DNA of 64,000 nt from NCBI RefSeq assembly GCF_900105395.1, contig NZ_LT629775.1, positions 5,478,001 to 5,542,000 of the forward strand. The letters run 5' to 3'. The DNA comes from Streptomyces sp. TLI_053. GTDB lineage: Bacteria > Actinomycetota > Actinomycetes > Streptomycetales > Streptomycetaceae. Shown here piece after piece: positions 56,425 through 64,000 of this stretch (within the stretch, counting starts at the first letter, position 1; each line of letters begins with the position of its first letter). Position numbers and translations under genes: made by a program. The notes under the pieces are model-generated. The model was not told where the DNA came from, searched no databases, and saw only the letters and a list, made by a program, of their open reading frames with translations.

Positions 56425-57141
56425 TCAGTCGATCGTCAGCGTGTCCCCGACGCCGAGCCGTCCCGGAGCGGCGACCTCGGCGAGGGCGTCGAGCCGGGTG
56501 TCGTGGGCCTGGGCGACGGCCCGGAGGATCTCGGGCGCGTGCGGCAGGCCGGGCTGGGCGACGGTGACCATCGCGCACCGCTCGCTGGAGCGGACGAAGG
56601 CGAGCCGGGCGCCCGAGCGGGCGCTGCCCCGGGCCTCCCGGCCGAACCAGGTGTCCTCGCTGAACGGCGGGGTTCCGGGCGGGGTGCGCAGCAGGATGTT
56701 CGGGCGGAAGCGGCGGACGTCGACCAGGGCGGTCGGCGCGGCCCGGGCGACCCAGTCCAGGGTGGCGGTGGTGAGCACGCTGACCGGGAGCTGGTCGAAG
56801 TGGGAGACGGCGTCCTCGCGGGCGAGTTCGACGTCCTCGCGCTGGAGGTAGGCGCGCAGGAAGGCGGTGGGGTCGGCGACCGGCTGCCCGAGCGGGTCGA
56901 ACAGCTCGGGGCCGTCGAGCCGGTGGCCGAGCCGGGAGGAGAGGCGCAGCAGGCCGTCCATCCGCCGGAAGCGGCGGGTGTTCTTGCCGGAGCCGAGCTT
57001 GCCCTGGCCGTCGCGCACGGCGTAGAGGCGGTCGCCCGCGAGCCCGCGGTCGTCCACCTCGACGGAGTCGAGCCGCTCGCCGCCGGTGGACTTCACGGGG
57101 TAGCGCCAGAGCTGCTCGACGACTCCGATGATCTCTGCCAT
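56425..57141 (-). CDS. MOSC-domain protein
   Basis: A 238-residue protein with an N-terminal MOSC_N beta-barrel (VVEQLWRYPVKSTGGERLDSVEVD, then LAGDRLYAVRDGQGKL) and a C-terminal MOSC domain. The latter contains RRFRPNILLRTP, FSEDTWFGREA and CAMVTVAQPGLPHAPEILRA, with the cysteine of RCAMV at the position typical of molybdenum-cofactor-sulfurase-type sulfur carriers. It may bind molybdenum cofactor and reduce N-hydroxylated compounds. ATG 57141 is used. A DasR-type site with a perfect core sits 32 bp upstream. Confidence 0.9.
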   Translation of the reverse strand: MAEIIGVVEQLWRYPVKSTGGERLDSVEVDDRGLAGDRLYAVRDGQGKLGSGKNTRRFRRMDGLLRLSSRLGHRLDGPELFDPLGQPVADPTAFLRAYLQREDVELAREDAVSHFDQLPVSVLTTATLDWVARAAPTALVDVRRFRPNILLRTPPGTPPFSEDTWFGREARGSARSGARLAFVRSSERCAMVTVAQPGLPHAPEILRAVAQAHDTRLDALAEVAAPGRLGVGDTLTID

Positions 57142-57170
57142 GGCCGGACAGCGTACCGCCGTCCGCCGAT

Positions 57171-57186
57171 GATGGTCTAGACCAAG
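57171..57186. promoter_or_regulatory. DasR responsive element (dre) candidate with perfect core
   Basis: GATGGTCTAGACCAAG contains the perfect palindrome TGGTCTAGACCA (57173-57184), the core of the dre bound by the GntR/HutC-type regulator DasR, which responds to glucosamine-6-phosphate. Only the outer positions deviate. It sits between the MOSC start (57141, minus) and the cyclase stop (57208, minus). Confidence 0.8.
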
Positions 57187-57207
57187 TCTCCGAGTGGGCC
57201 GAGGGGT

Positions 57208-57951
57208 TCAGGCCAGCCGGGCCACCGCCCGGACCGGAGCGCCGTCCGCCGCGACCAGCCGGAGCGGGAAGAGCGACACCTCGACCGCCCGCCCGGCCTC
57301 CTGCGCCGCCAGCAGCGGCCGCAGATCGGTCAGGTTCTCCGCGATCACCCCGCCGCCCGGCGCCCCGAGCAGCACCCGGTGGGCCGCCAGCGTGGGCTCC
57401 TCGGCGGCCGGCTGGTCGTGCTCGTCGGTGAGGTCGGCGAGCAGCGCCGCCACCGCCGGGTCGCCCGGGCCGGGATCGGGGGTGGGGTCGACGCTCAGCG
57501 CGTCCACCCCGACCGTGCGGACCCCGGCCGCCACGATCGCCTCGGCGGCCCGGGCGGTCAGGGACGGGTGGGCCAGATAGGCGTCGGTGCCCCAGTGCCG
57601 CGCCCACCCGGTGGCGAGCAGCAGCACGGTGCCCTCGCCGGCCAGGGCCAGGGCGGGCGCGAGCTGCTCGGCGGTGACCTCGGCGCGCGGCTCCAGGCCG
57701 CGCAGGTCGGCCACCACGGCCGGGCCGGTGAACCGCTCCAGCGGCAGGCCGTCCAGCGTCGGCCAGGTGACGTCGACGTGGTACGGCGCGTCGACATGGG
57801 TGCCGGACTGCGAGCCGAGGTGCACGGCGAGCACGTTCACCCCGGCGGTGGCGGTGGTGAGGGCGGGCTCCAGGAGGACGGCCGGATCGCCGGGGTAGAC
57901 CGGCATCGCGGTGGTCACCTGGTGGGTCAGGTCGACGAGGGTCGGGGCCAT
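57208..57951 (-). CDS. Cyclase family protein (kynurenine-formamidase-like)
   Basis: A 247-residue protein of the cyclase/KynB family. LVDLTHQVTTAMPVYPGDP, then HLGSQSGTHVDAPYHV with the metal-binding HxDxP (about residue 53), and VLLLATGWARHWG. Known members hydrolyse N-formylkynurenine or isatin using zinc or manganese. Specificity is not assigned. It probably shares a transcript with the MOSC gene downstream, unless the intervening dre blocks it. ATG 57951 is used. It is divergent from the UbiX-like gene. Confidence 0.88.
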   Translation of the reverse strand: MAPTLVDLTHQVTTAMPVYPGDPAVLLEPALTTATAGVNVLAVHLGSQSGTHVDAPYHVDVTWPTLDGLPLERFTGPAVVADLRGLEPRAEVTAEQLAPALALAGEGTVLLLATGWARHWGTDAYLAHPSLTARAAEAIVAAGVRTVGVDALSVDPTPDPGPGDPAVAALLADLTDEHDQPAAEEPTLAAHRVLLGAPGGGVIAENLTDLRPLLAAQEAGRAVEVSLFPLRLVAADGAPVRAVARLA

Positions 57952-58005
57952 GCGGCCATCCTCCCAGGGCGGGCCGGGGCCGGGTGGGGATAGAAAGGAA
58001 GCACT

Positions 58006-58671
58006 ATGGAAAAGCCTGAGCAGCCCGTGCGCCGCCCCTGGATCGTCGGGGTCTCCGGCGCGTCCGGCACCCCGTACGCCGCGTCCGTGATCCGTGCCCT
58101 CCTCGCCGCCGGCGAGTCCGTCGACCTGGTGGTCAGCCGCGCGGCCCGGCTGACGATCCTCGACGAGACCGGTATCGCCTTCCGGGACGCGCACTGGCGC
58201 GCCGACCTGGCGCAATGGCTGGGGACGGCGGCGGACGGCCCGGAGGACGTCCGGTACTGGCCGGCCGGGGACTTCGCGGCCGGACCGTCCAGCGGCTCGT
58301 ACCCGGCGAAGGGGATGCTGGTGGTGCCCGCGACCACCGGCGCGGTGGCCGGGATCGCGCTGGGCCTCAGCAAGGACCTGCTCCAGCGTGTGGCCAGTGT
58401 CACCCTCAAGGAACGGCGTCCGCTGGTCGTCTGCGTCCGGGAGGCACCACTCAACGGGGTGACGTTGAAGCACTTGGTGGAGCTGGACGCGCAGGGCGCG
58501 GTGGTGCTGCCCGCCTCGCCCGGGTTCTACGCCGGCGGCTCCACCGTCCGCGAGCTGGTCGACTTCGTCGCCGGGCGGGTCCTGGACGCCGTCGGTGTGC
58601 CCCACACGCTGTACCGGCGCTGGGAGGGCGAGTTGGGAGGGGCGGCGCGCGCGGCGGAGCGACCGGCCTGA
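58006..58671 (+). CDS. UbiX-like flavin prenyltransferase
   Basis: A 221-residue UbiX-fold enzyme that makes prenylated FMN, the cofactor of the UbiD-like decarboxylase at 45466. WIVGVSGASGTPYAASVIRAL is the FMN-binding opening. SGSYPAKGMLVVPATTGAVAGIALGLSKDL and the C-terminal VVLPASPGFYAGGSTVREL are family signatures. ATG 58006 is preceded by AAAGGAAGCACT. In model streptomycetes I recall this gene directly beside the UbiD and prenyltransferase genes. Here 10 kb separate them. Confidence 0.94.
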   Translation: MEKPEQPVRRPWIVGVSGASGTPYAASVIRALLAAGESVDLVVSRAARLTILDETGIAFRDAHWRADLAQWLGTAADGPEDVRYWPAGDFAAGPSSGSYPAKGMLVVPATTGAVAGIALGLSKDLLQRVASVTLKERRPLVVCVREAPLNGVTLKHLVELDAQGAVVLPASPGFYAGGSTVRELVDFVAGRVLDAVGVPHTLYRRWEGELGGAARAAERPA

Positions 58672-58715
58672 GGGGGAGTGAGGTGACGCAGGACGGGAGA
58701 GTATGTTCTCTGCGA

Positions 58716-58756
58716 TATCCGGGTTGGTGCGAGCATGGCGCCTTTGAATCCGGATA
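58716..58756. promoter_or_regulatory. Inverted repeat upstream of the Lrp/AsnC gene
   Basis: TATCCGG (58716-58722) and CCGGATA (58750-58756) form a perfect 7-bp inverted repeat with a 27-bp spacer, extended imperfectly outward and inward. It is 45 bp upstream of the regulator start; wrapped Lrp-type binding would suit the wide spacing. Confidence 0.5.
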
Positions 58757-58800
58757 ATGATCTGTGGGTCTGGTGAGGTTCGGAAGGACGCGGACGGTAT

Positions 58801-59262
58801 ATGGACACGGTGGACAGACAGCTCATCCAGGCGCTCCGGGAGAACGGCCGCGCGTCCTACGCCGAGCTGGGCCGGCTGGTCGGCCTCTCCGGCCCGAGCG
58901 TCACGGACCGGATCAACCGGCTGGAGCAGGCCGGTGTGATCACCGGGTACCGCGCGACGGTCAACCCGGCCTCGCTCGGCTTCGGCGTGACGGCCCTGAT
59001 CGGCCTCCAGCTGACCGACGCGGCGGACCACGAGGACGTCGCGTTCCGGCTGAAGGACCTCGGCGAGGTCGAGGACTGCTGGTTCATCGCCGGTGACGAC
59101 TCGTACATGCTCAAGGTCCGGGTGCCGGACGTCGAGGGCCTGGAGTCGGCGGTGAAGCGGATTTCGGGTACGAAGGGTGTGGCCCGGACCCGGACCACCG
59201 TCGTACTCTCCACCAAGTGGGAGAGCCGGGTCAGCGAGCTGCCGTTCGCCGACGGCGAGTAA
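58801..59262 (+). CDS. Lrp/AsnC-family transcriptional regulator
   Basis: A 153-residue regulator. The N-terminal HTH is LIQALRENGRASYAELGRLVGLSGPSVTDRINRL-type (key LSGPSVTDRI, about residue 30). The C-terminal RAM/AsnC domain has LGFGVTALIGLQLTD and EDCWFIAGDDSYMLKVRV, which binds a small effector, often an amino acid. It sits between ubiX and a PLP enzyme with mqnE further on, an order conserved in streptomycetes. It may govern these genes or itself through the inverted repeat upstream. Confidence 0.93.
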   Translation: MDTVDRQLIQALRENGRASYAELGRLVGLSGPSVTDRINRLEQAGVITGYRATVNPASLGFGVTALIGLQLTDAADHEDVAFRLKDLGEVEDCWFIAGDDSYMLKVRVPDVEGLESAVKRISGTKGVARTRTTVVLSTKWESRVSELPFADGE

Positions 59263-59360
59263 CCGCCGCAGCGGGCCGACGCCGCGGCGGACAGCCGTCG
59301 CCGCGGGCGACCGCCGCGGGGCGGACCGGACGAACGAGAGCACACGGGGGAGTGGTGGAC

Positions 59361-60323
59361 ATGGCACTGGTCGGTCTGGAGGAGCTGCGCGCGGCCCGGC
59401 GGCGGATCGAGGGGGTCGCGGTGCGCACCCCGCTGGTCCCCGCGCCGTGGGCGGCGGACGGCGAGCGCCGGCTCTGGTTCAAGCCGGAGAACCTCCAGCC
59501 GACCGGGGCGTTCAAGACCCGGGGCGCCTACAACCGGCTCGCCGCGCTGAGCGAGGACGAGCGGGCCCGCGGTGTGGTCGCCCAGTCCAGCGGCAACCAC
59601 GCGCAGGCGGTGGCGTACGCCGCGCAGCTGCTCGGGATCAAGGCCGTGATCGTGATGCCGGACACCTCGCCGGCGGTCAAGATCGAGGCCACCCGGTCGT
59701 TCGGCTCCGAGGTGCTGGTGGTGCCGCCGGAGCAGCGGGACGTGGTGCCCGGCGAACTGGCCGAGCGGCACGGCTATGTCTGGGTGCCCCCGTACGACGA
59801 TCCGTTCATCATCGCGGGCCAGGGCACGGTCGGCCTGGAGATCGCCGACGACGCCCCGGCGGAGCTGGACACCGTGCTCGTCCCGGTCAGCGGCGGCGGG
59901 CTGATCGCCGGCACGGCGGCCGCGCTCAAGCTGACCCGCCCCGGTGTGCGGGTGATCGGCGTCGAGCCCGAGCTGGCCGCCGACGCCCGGGCCAGCCTGC
60001 GGGCCGGCGAGCGGATCACCTGGCCGGTCGCCGACACCTACCGGACCATCGCCGACGGTCTGCGCACCCCCTCGGTGGGCGTGCTGCCCTTCGAGCACAT
60101 CACCGCCTACGTGGACGACATCGTCACCGTCACCGAGGACGAGATCCGCGCCACCGTGGCGCTGCTGGCCCGGCGCGGCCGGATCGTCGCCGAGCCGTCC
60201 GGCGCGGTCGCCCCGGCCGCGTACTTCCACCGGGCCGCCGAGACCGGCGGGCGGGCGGTCGCAGCGGTCGTGAGCGGGGGCAACATCGAGCCCGCGCTGC
60301 TCGCCGAACTCCTGGCCGGCTGA
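59361..60323 (+). CDS. Threonine/serine dehydratase-like PLP enzyme
   Basis: A 320-residue fold-type II PLP enzyme. The Schiff-base lysine is in LQPTGAFKTRGAYNRL (about residue 50). VAQSSGNHAQAVAYAAQLLG is the phosphate-side loop and VLVPVSGGGLIAG the glycine loop. It lacks the C-terminal ACT-like domain of biosynthetic IlvA, so it is closer to catabolic threonine dehydratase or serine racemase. The neighbouring Lrp-type regulator suggests amino-acid-responsive control. ATG 59361 has GGGGGAG eight bases upstream. Confidence 0.9.
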   Translation: MALVGLEELRAARRRIEGVAVRTPLVPAPWAADGERRLWFKPENLQPTGAFKTRGAYNRLAALSEDERARGVVAQSSGNHAQAVAYAAQLLGIKAVIVMPDTSPAVKIEATRSFGSEVLVVPPEQRDVVPGELAERHGYVWVPPYDDPFIIAGQGTVGLEIADDAPAELDTVLVPVSGGGLIAGTAAALKLTRPGVRVIGVEPELAADARASLRAGERITWPVADTYRTIADGLRTPSVGVLPFEHITAYVDDIVTVTEDEIRATVALLARRGRIVAEPSGAVAPAAYFHRAAETGGRAVAAVVSGGNIEPALLAELLAG

Positions 60324-60414
60324 GCCGCGCGGGGCGGCTGCCCGCGAGTCGACGCGGGTGGGGGCGTACGCTCGTTCCGGCAACGATTCGAAGTCGGAGG
60401 AGGCGGGGCACCGC

Positions 60415-61578
60415 ATGGACGCAGGGCTCAAGCGCGAGCTGGAGGCGAAGGTCTACGCGGGGGAGCGGCTGACCCGGGAGGACGGGATCGCGTTCTACGA
60501 GAGCGACGACCTGGCCTGGCTGGGCGGGCTCGCCCACCACGTGCGGACGGTGAAGAACGGCGATGTCGTCCACTTCAACGTCAACCGCCACCTCAACATG
60601 ACCAACGTGTGCAGCGCCTCCTGCTCGTACTGCTCGTTCCAGCGCAAGCCGGGCGAGAAGGACGCGTACACGATGCGGATCGAGGAGGCCGTCCGCCTCG
60701 CCAAGGCGATGGAGGTCGACTCCCTCACCGAGCTGCACATCGTCAACGGCCTCCACCCCACCCTGCCGTGGCGCTACTACCCGCGCTCGCTGCGGGAGCT
60801 CAAGGCCGCGCTGCCGAACGTCTCGCTCAAGGCCTTCACCGCCACCGAGATCCACTGGTTCGAGCGGATCAGCGGCCTGCCCGCCGACGAGATCCTGGAC
60901 GAGCTGATCGACGCCGGTCTGGAGTCGCTGACCGGTGGCGGCGCGGAGATCTTCGACTGGGAGGTCCGCCAGCACATCGTCGACCACGACACCCACTGGG
61001 AGGACTGGTCGCGGATCCACCGGCTCGCCCACAGCAAGGGCCTCAAGACCCCGTCCACCATGCTGTACGGCCACATCGAGGAGCCCCGCCACCGGGTGGA
61101 CCACGTGCTGCGGCTGCGCGAGCTCCAGGACGAGACCGGCGGCTTCCAGGTCTTCATCCCGCTGCGCTACCAGCACGACTTCCACGACTCCAAGGACGGC
61201 GTCGTGCGCAACAAGCTGATGGCGCGCACCGAGATGGCCACCGGCGCCGAGGCGCTGAAGACCTTCGCGGTCTCCCGGCTGCTCTTCGACAACGTGCCGC
61301 ACGTCAAGGTCTTCTGGGTGATGCACGGCGTCACCACGGCCCAGCTGGCGCTCAGCCACGGCGCGGACGACATGGACGGCTCGGTGGTCGAGTACAAGAT
61401 CACCCACGACGCGGACAACTTCGGCACCCCGAACAAGCTGGGCCGCGAGGACCTGCTCGGCCTGATCCGGGACGCCGGTTTCCGCCCGGTCGAGCGCAAC
61501 ACCCGCTACGAGATCATCCGCGAGTACGAGGGCCCCGACCTGGGCCGCCGGGAGACCCCGCAGGCGATGCGCCTCTGA
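60415..61578 (+). CDS. mqnE: Aminofutalosine synthase
   Basis: A radical SAM enzyme of the futalosine menaquinone route. It joins the enolpyruvyl group of 3-enolpyruvylbenzoate to the adenosyl radical to give aminofutalosine. The 387-residue product has the cluster motif TNVCSASCSYCSFQRKPGEK (CxxxCxxC, about residues 64-71). TELHIVNGLHPTLPWRYY, TGGGAEIFDWEVR and YGHIEEPRHRVDHVLRLREL follow. ATG 60415 has GGAGGAGGCGGGG upstream. Together with the UbiD, prenyltransferase and UbiX genes it shows menaquinone is made by the futalosine rather than the classical Men pathway. Confidence 0.97.
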   Translation: MDAGLKRELEAKVYAGERLTREDGIAFYESDDLAWLGGLAHHVRTVKNGDVVHFNVNRHLNMTNVCSASCSYCSFQRKPGEKDAYTMRIEEAVRLAKAMEVDSLTELHIVNGLHPTLPWRYYPRSLRELKAALPNVSLKAFTATEIHWFERISGLPADEILDELIDAGLESLTGGGAEIFDWEVRQHIVDHDTHWEDWSRIHRLAHSKGLKTPSTMLYGHIEEPRHRVDHVLRLRELQDETGGFQVFIPLRYQHDFHDSKDGVVRNKLMARTEMATGAEALKTFAVSRLLFDNVPHVKVFWVMHGVTTAQLALSHGADDMDGSVVEYKITHDADNFGTPNKLGREDLLGLIRDAGFRPVERNTRYEIIREYEGPDLGRRETPQAMRL

Positions 61579-61590
61579 CGCACGCTCCGC

Positions 61591-61621
61591 CGCCGCCCGG
61601 GCCCCCGCGGCCCGGGCGGCG
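61591..61621 (+). terminator. Perfect 13-bp stem after mqnE
   Basis: Arms 61591-61603 and 61609-61621 with a 5-base loop, 12 bp after the stop, followed by a pyrimidine run (CCTTCTTC). Confidence 0.82.
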
Positions 61622-61689
61622 CCTTCTTCACCGGGCCCGCACAGCCCCCGGGTTTCCCAACCCGGCCTCCGTTTGGCAGGATCGGCCAC

Positions 61690-63024
61690 ATGTCCGGTCA
61701 CCGTCGCACCTCCCCGTACCCGTCGTACGAGCCGGTGCACGAGGTGCCGCAGCCGTCGTACGGCGAGCACCAGCAGGAGTACGGCCAGGATCACGGCACC
61801 GTCCACGAGGGCCAGGACCCCTGGTACGGCTACCGGAGCCTGGCCGACCACGATGTCTACGACCGGCCCTTCCAGGCGTACGCCGCCGAGCCGGCCTTCC
61901 CGGCCGACCAGCAGCCGGTGTACCGGACCGTCCCGCAGGACGGCTACGGCGGCGGGTACCAGGACCTCCACCAGGACCTCCACCAGGACGTCGGCCCGGG
62001 CCTCCAGTACGACGGCCACCAGGACGTCCACCGGGCCTCGGACCAGGACGGTTACGGGGGCGTCTACCGGACCGCCCCGCAGGACCCGGCGCCGCCGGCG
62101 GCGGCGCTGCCGCAGCAGCGGAGCGCCGCGGCCGCTCCCGGCCCCAGGGCGGCCGCCCGGGGCCACCGCCGCAAGCCCAGGAAGAAGCGCACCGGTCGCG
62201 CCGTCACCGCCGGCACCGCCCTGCTGCTGGCGGCCGCCGCCGGTTGGTACACCGTCGGCGAGGACGCCGCCAAGCCCGGGGTGGCCAGTGCCGACGGCGC
62301 CGGGGCCGAGGGTGTCGCGGCGCAGCCGACGGCCGACCGGCCCTCGCCGACCGCCGACCCGGCCGCCCGGGCCGCCGACGCCCGGCAGACCGAGACCCCC
62401 GCGGCCGACCGCAGCGAGCGCACCGACGGCTCGGTGGCCGCCATCCCGGGCCTCGGTGCCTCCTTCGCCGGCCGGATACCCGCCGGCACCAACCAGGTGG
62501 TGCTGGCCTCCGGCGAGGGCAAGGACGCCAACCGGAGCACCGTCACGCTGTGGACCCGCACCGGCGAGGGCCGCTGGCTGGCCGGCGAGACCTGGCAGGG
62601 CCACAACGCCTTCAAGGGCTGGACCACCGACCACAACGAGGGCGACCTGCGCAGCCCGATCGGCGTCTTCTCGCTCACCGACGCCGGCGGCCGCAAGGCC
62701 GACCCGGGCAGCAGGCTCCCGTACGACCGGGACTCGAACTTCGTGGTCTCCGGCCGGGGCTTCGCCGGCGAGCAGCTGGCGGGTTCCTTCGACTACGTGG
62801 TCGCGATCGACTACAACCGGGTGCCGGGCAACTCCCCGCTGGACCCGCGCCGCCCCAACGGTTCGACCAAGGGCGGCGGGATCTGGATCCACGTCGACCA
62901 CGGCGGCCCGACGCACGGCTGCGTCTCGGTGCCGGAGGACAAAATGGCGGAGTTGATCCGCACTCTCGACCCGGCCGCCCACCCGGTGATCGTGATGGGG
63001 GACGCCGGCTCGCTGGCGGCCTGA
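61690..63024 (+). CDS. Membrane-anchored L,D-transpeptidase (YkuD family)
   Basis: A 444-residue protein. The cytoplasmic N-terminus of ~165 residues is rich in Tyr, Gln, His and Asp, with repeats such as YQDLHQDLHQDV. One membrane segment (GRAVTAGTALLLAAAAGWYTV) and an Ala/Asp/Pro linker follow. The extracytoplasmic YkuD domain has DLRSPIGVFSLTDAGG and the catalytic HVDHGGPTHGCVSVPE, whose HGC-x-S motif holds the nucleophile cysteine (about residue 414). Such enzymes make 3-3 peptidoglycan cross-links. ATG 61690 is used; the ribosome site is weak. Confidence 0.9.
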   Translation: MSGHRRTSPYPSYEPVHEVPQPSYGEHQQEYGQDHGTVHEGQDPWYGYRSLADHDVYDRPFQAYAAEPAFPADQQPVYRTVPQDGYGGGYQDLHQDLHQDVGPGLQYDGHQDVHRASDQDGYGGVYRTAPQDPAPPAAALPQQRSAAAAPGPRAAARGHRRKPRKKRTGRAVTAGTALLLAAAAGWYTVGEDAAKPGVASADGAGAEGVAAQPTADRPSPTADPAARAADARQTETPAADRSERTDGSVAAIPGLGASFAGRIPAGTNQVVLASGEGKDANRSTVTLWTRTGEGRWLAGETWQGHNAFKGWTTDHNEGDLRSPIGVFSLTDAGGRKADPGSRLPYDRDSNFVVSGRGFAGEQLAGSFDYVVAIDYNRVPGNSPLDPRRPNGSTKGGGIWIHVDHGGPTHGCVSVPEDKMAELIRTLDPAAHPVIVMGDAGSLAA

Positions 63025-63186
63025 GCGGCCCGGACCGGGCGGTCGTTCGTCCACGACTGTCTTTGCGCGTCCGATCGGGACCCGCCTGCCGCAACGGTCC
63101 TTGTCGGCCTCCTACAGCATCCCGGCGCGGATCCTGTAGCCGGTCGCGCCCGACTGACCAGCGGGTAACCGGGTTGAGTGGGCAGT

Positions 63187-64000
63187 ATGACCGGTTCGCG
63201 CATCGTGGCACTCGGCCACTACCAGCCCCCCAAGGTCCTCACCAACGACGACCTGTCGAAGCTGGTCGACACCGACGACGAGTGGATCCGCAGCCGCGTC
63301 GGCATCCGGACGCGGCACATCGCGGAGGACGAGACCGTCGTCGACCTCGCCACCGAGGCGGCCCAGAAGGCCCTGGCGAACAGCGGCCGCTCGGCCGCCG
63401 AGGTCGACCTGGTCGTGGTGGCCACCTGCACGGCGGTGGAGCGCAGCCCCAACACGGCCGCCGCCGTCGCCGCCCGGCTCGGGATCCGCTCCCCGGCCGC
63501 CTACGACATCAACACGGTCTGCTCGGGCTTCTCCTACGCGCTGGCCACCGCGGACCACGCGATCCGGGCCGGGGCGGCCACCAAGGCCCTGGTGATCGGC
63601 GCGGAGCGGATGTCGGACACCCTCGACTGGACCGACCGGTCCACCTGCGTGATCTTCGGCGACGGCGCCGGCGCGGCGCTGGTCGAGGCCCAGGAGGAGG
63701 GCGCCGAGCCCGGCATCGGCCCGGTGGTCTGGGGTTCGGAGCCCGAGCGGGGCGACGCCGTGGTGATCACCGGCTGGGACCCGGTGATCAGCCAGCAGGG
63801 CCAGTCGGTGTTCCGCTGGGCGACCACGCAGATCGCCCCGCTGGCCCGGCAGGCCTGCGAGCGGGCCGGGATCGACCCGTCCGAGCTCAAGGGCTTCGTG
63901 CCGCACCAGGCCAATCTGCGGATCATCGACGCGATCGCGTCCCGGCTGGGGGTCACCGACGCGGTGGTCGCCCGGGACGTGGTGGACTCCGGCAACACCT
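63187..64000 (+). CDS. fabH: Beta-ketoacyl-ACP synthase III, cut by window end
   Basis: The first 271 residues of a KAS III enzyme, which condenses an acyl-CoA starter with malonyl-ACP. Starting MTGSRIVALGHYQP, it has DDEWIRSRVGIRTRH, the nucleophile cysteine in DINTVCSGFSYALA (about residue 117), the histidine in FVPHQANLRIIDAI (about residue 240), and a final VVDSGNT at the expected asparagine position. The frame is open to the window edge, so it continues downstream. The usual fabH sits in the fabD-fabH-acpP-fabF cluster; here it follows an L,D-transpeptidase gene, so it may be a second copy or a pathway-specific one. Confidence 0.92.
   Translation, partial: MTGSRIVALGHYQPPKVLTNDDLSKLVDTDDEWIRSRVGIRTRHIAEDETVVDLATEAAQKALANSGRSAAEVDLVVVATCTAVERSPNTAAAVAARLGIRSPAAYDINTVCSGFSYALATADHAIRAGAATKALVIGAERMSDTLDWTDRSTCVIFGDGAGAALVEAQEEGAEPGIGPVVWGSEPERGDAVVITGWDPVISQQGQSVFRWATTQIAPLARQACERAGIDPSELKGFVPHQANLRIIDAIASRLGVTDAVVARDVVDSGNT

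Noticed and set aside
47826..58005. An integrated mobile element in the menaquinone cluster
   Set aside because: No integrase, transposase, direct-repeat attachment site or tRNA was found; composition looks like the surroundings.

Overview
The window is very GC-rich actinobacterial DNA, and its gene content points to the family Streptomycetaceae (Streptomyces or Kitasatospora). It carries the sporulation sigma factor BldN with its membrane anti-sigma RsbN, three short chaplins, two rodlin-like proteins, a gamma-butyrolactone (AfsA/receptor) signalling locus, the redox repressor Rex in front of the tetrapyrrole genes, and futalosine-route menaquinone genes. Species and genus cannot be settled from this stretch.

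Layout. 1-9.5 kb: housekeeping genes (proC, HAD phosphatase, transporters, AcuC-type deacetylase, small HTH protein, ribosomal protein bS22, epimerase, acyltransferase). 9.6-12.2 kb: rsbN and bldN. 12.7-15.2 kb: HAD-IB phosphatase, glutaredoxin-like protein and DEDDh exonuclease. 15.2-21.3 kb: Rex operator, rex, hemA, hemC, a methyltransferase-HemD fusion, and hemB. 21.4-25.5 kb: a cell-surface cluster of two rodlin-like genes, three chaplins and three small secreted proteins of unknown function. 25.8-31.3 kb: PIG-V-like membrane protein, MarR plus MFS pump, and an LCP cell-wall protein. 32.3-39.0 kb: hemL, a phosphatase and a cytochrome c maturation operon (thioredoxin-like lipoprotein, ccdA, resB, ccsB). 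39.5-42.4 kb: AfsA homologue and two TetR-family receptor homologues with two autoregulatory-element-like sites. 42.6-44.5 kb: acyl-CoA carboxylase epsilon and beta subunits. 45.5-61.6 kb: menaquinone late genes (UbiD-like, MqnP, UbiX-like, an Lrp-type regulator, MqnE) interrupted by about 10 kb of accessory genes (secreted M9 collagenase, TetR with triple operators, DJ-1-like, GNAT fusion, VOC, MOSC, cyclase). 61.7-64 kb: an L,D-transpeptidase and a fabH cut by the window end.

How it works together. Three themes recur. First, heme, cytochrome c and menaquinone supply for respiration, with Rex linking heme synthesis to NADH/NAD+. Second, aerial development: BldN/RsbN are encoded about 10 kb from likely targets, and four places in the locus carry promoter-like pairs resembling the BldN consensus as I recall it (CGTAAC, 16-17 bp, CGTTGA). 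Third, signalling and accessory regulation: AfsA with paired receptors, two DasR-type dre-like sites, and several operator-like dyads next to MarR, TetR and Lrp regulators. Most convergent gene pairs are separated by long perfect hairpins. No rRNA, tRNA, CRISPR array, insertion sequence or prophage gene was recognised. All assignments come from reading the sequence; no database search was run.
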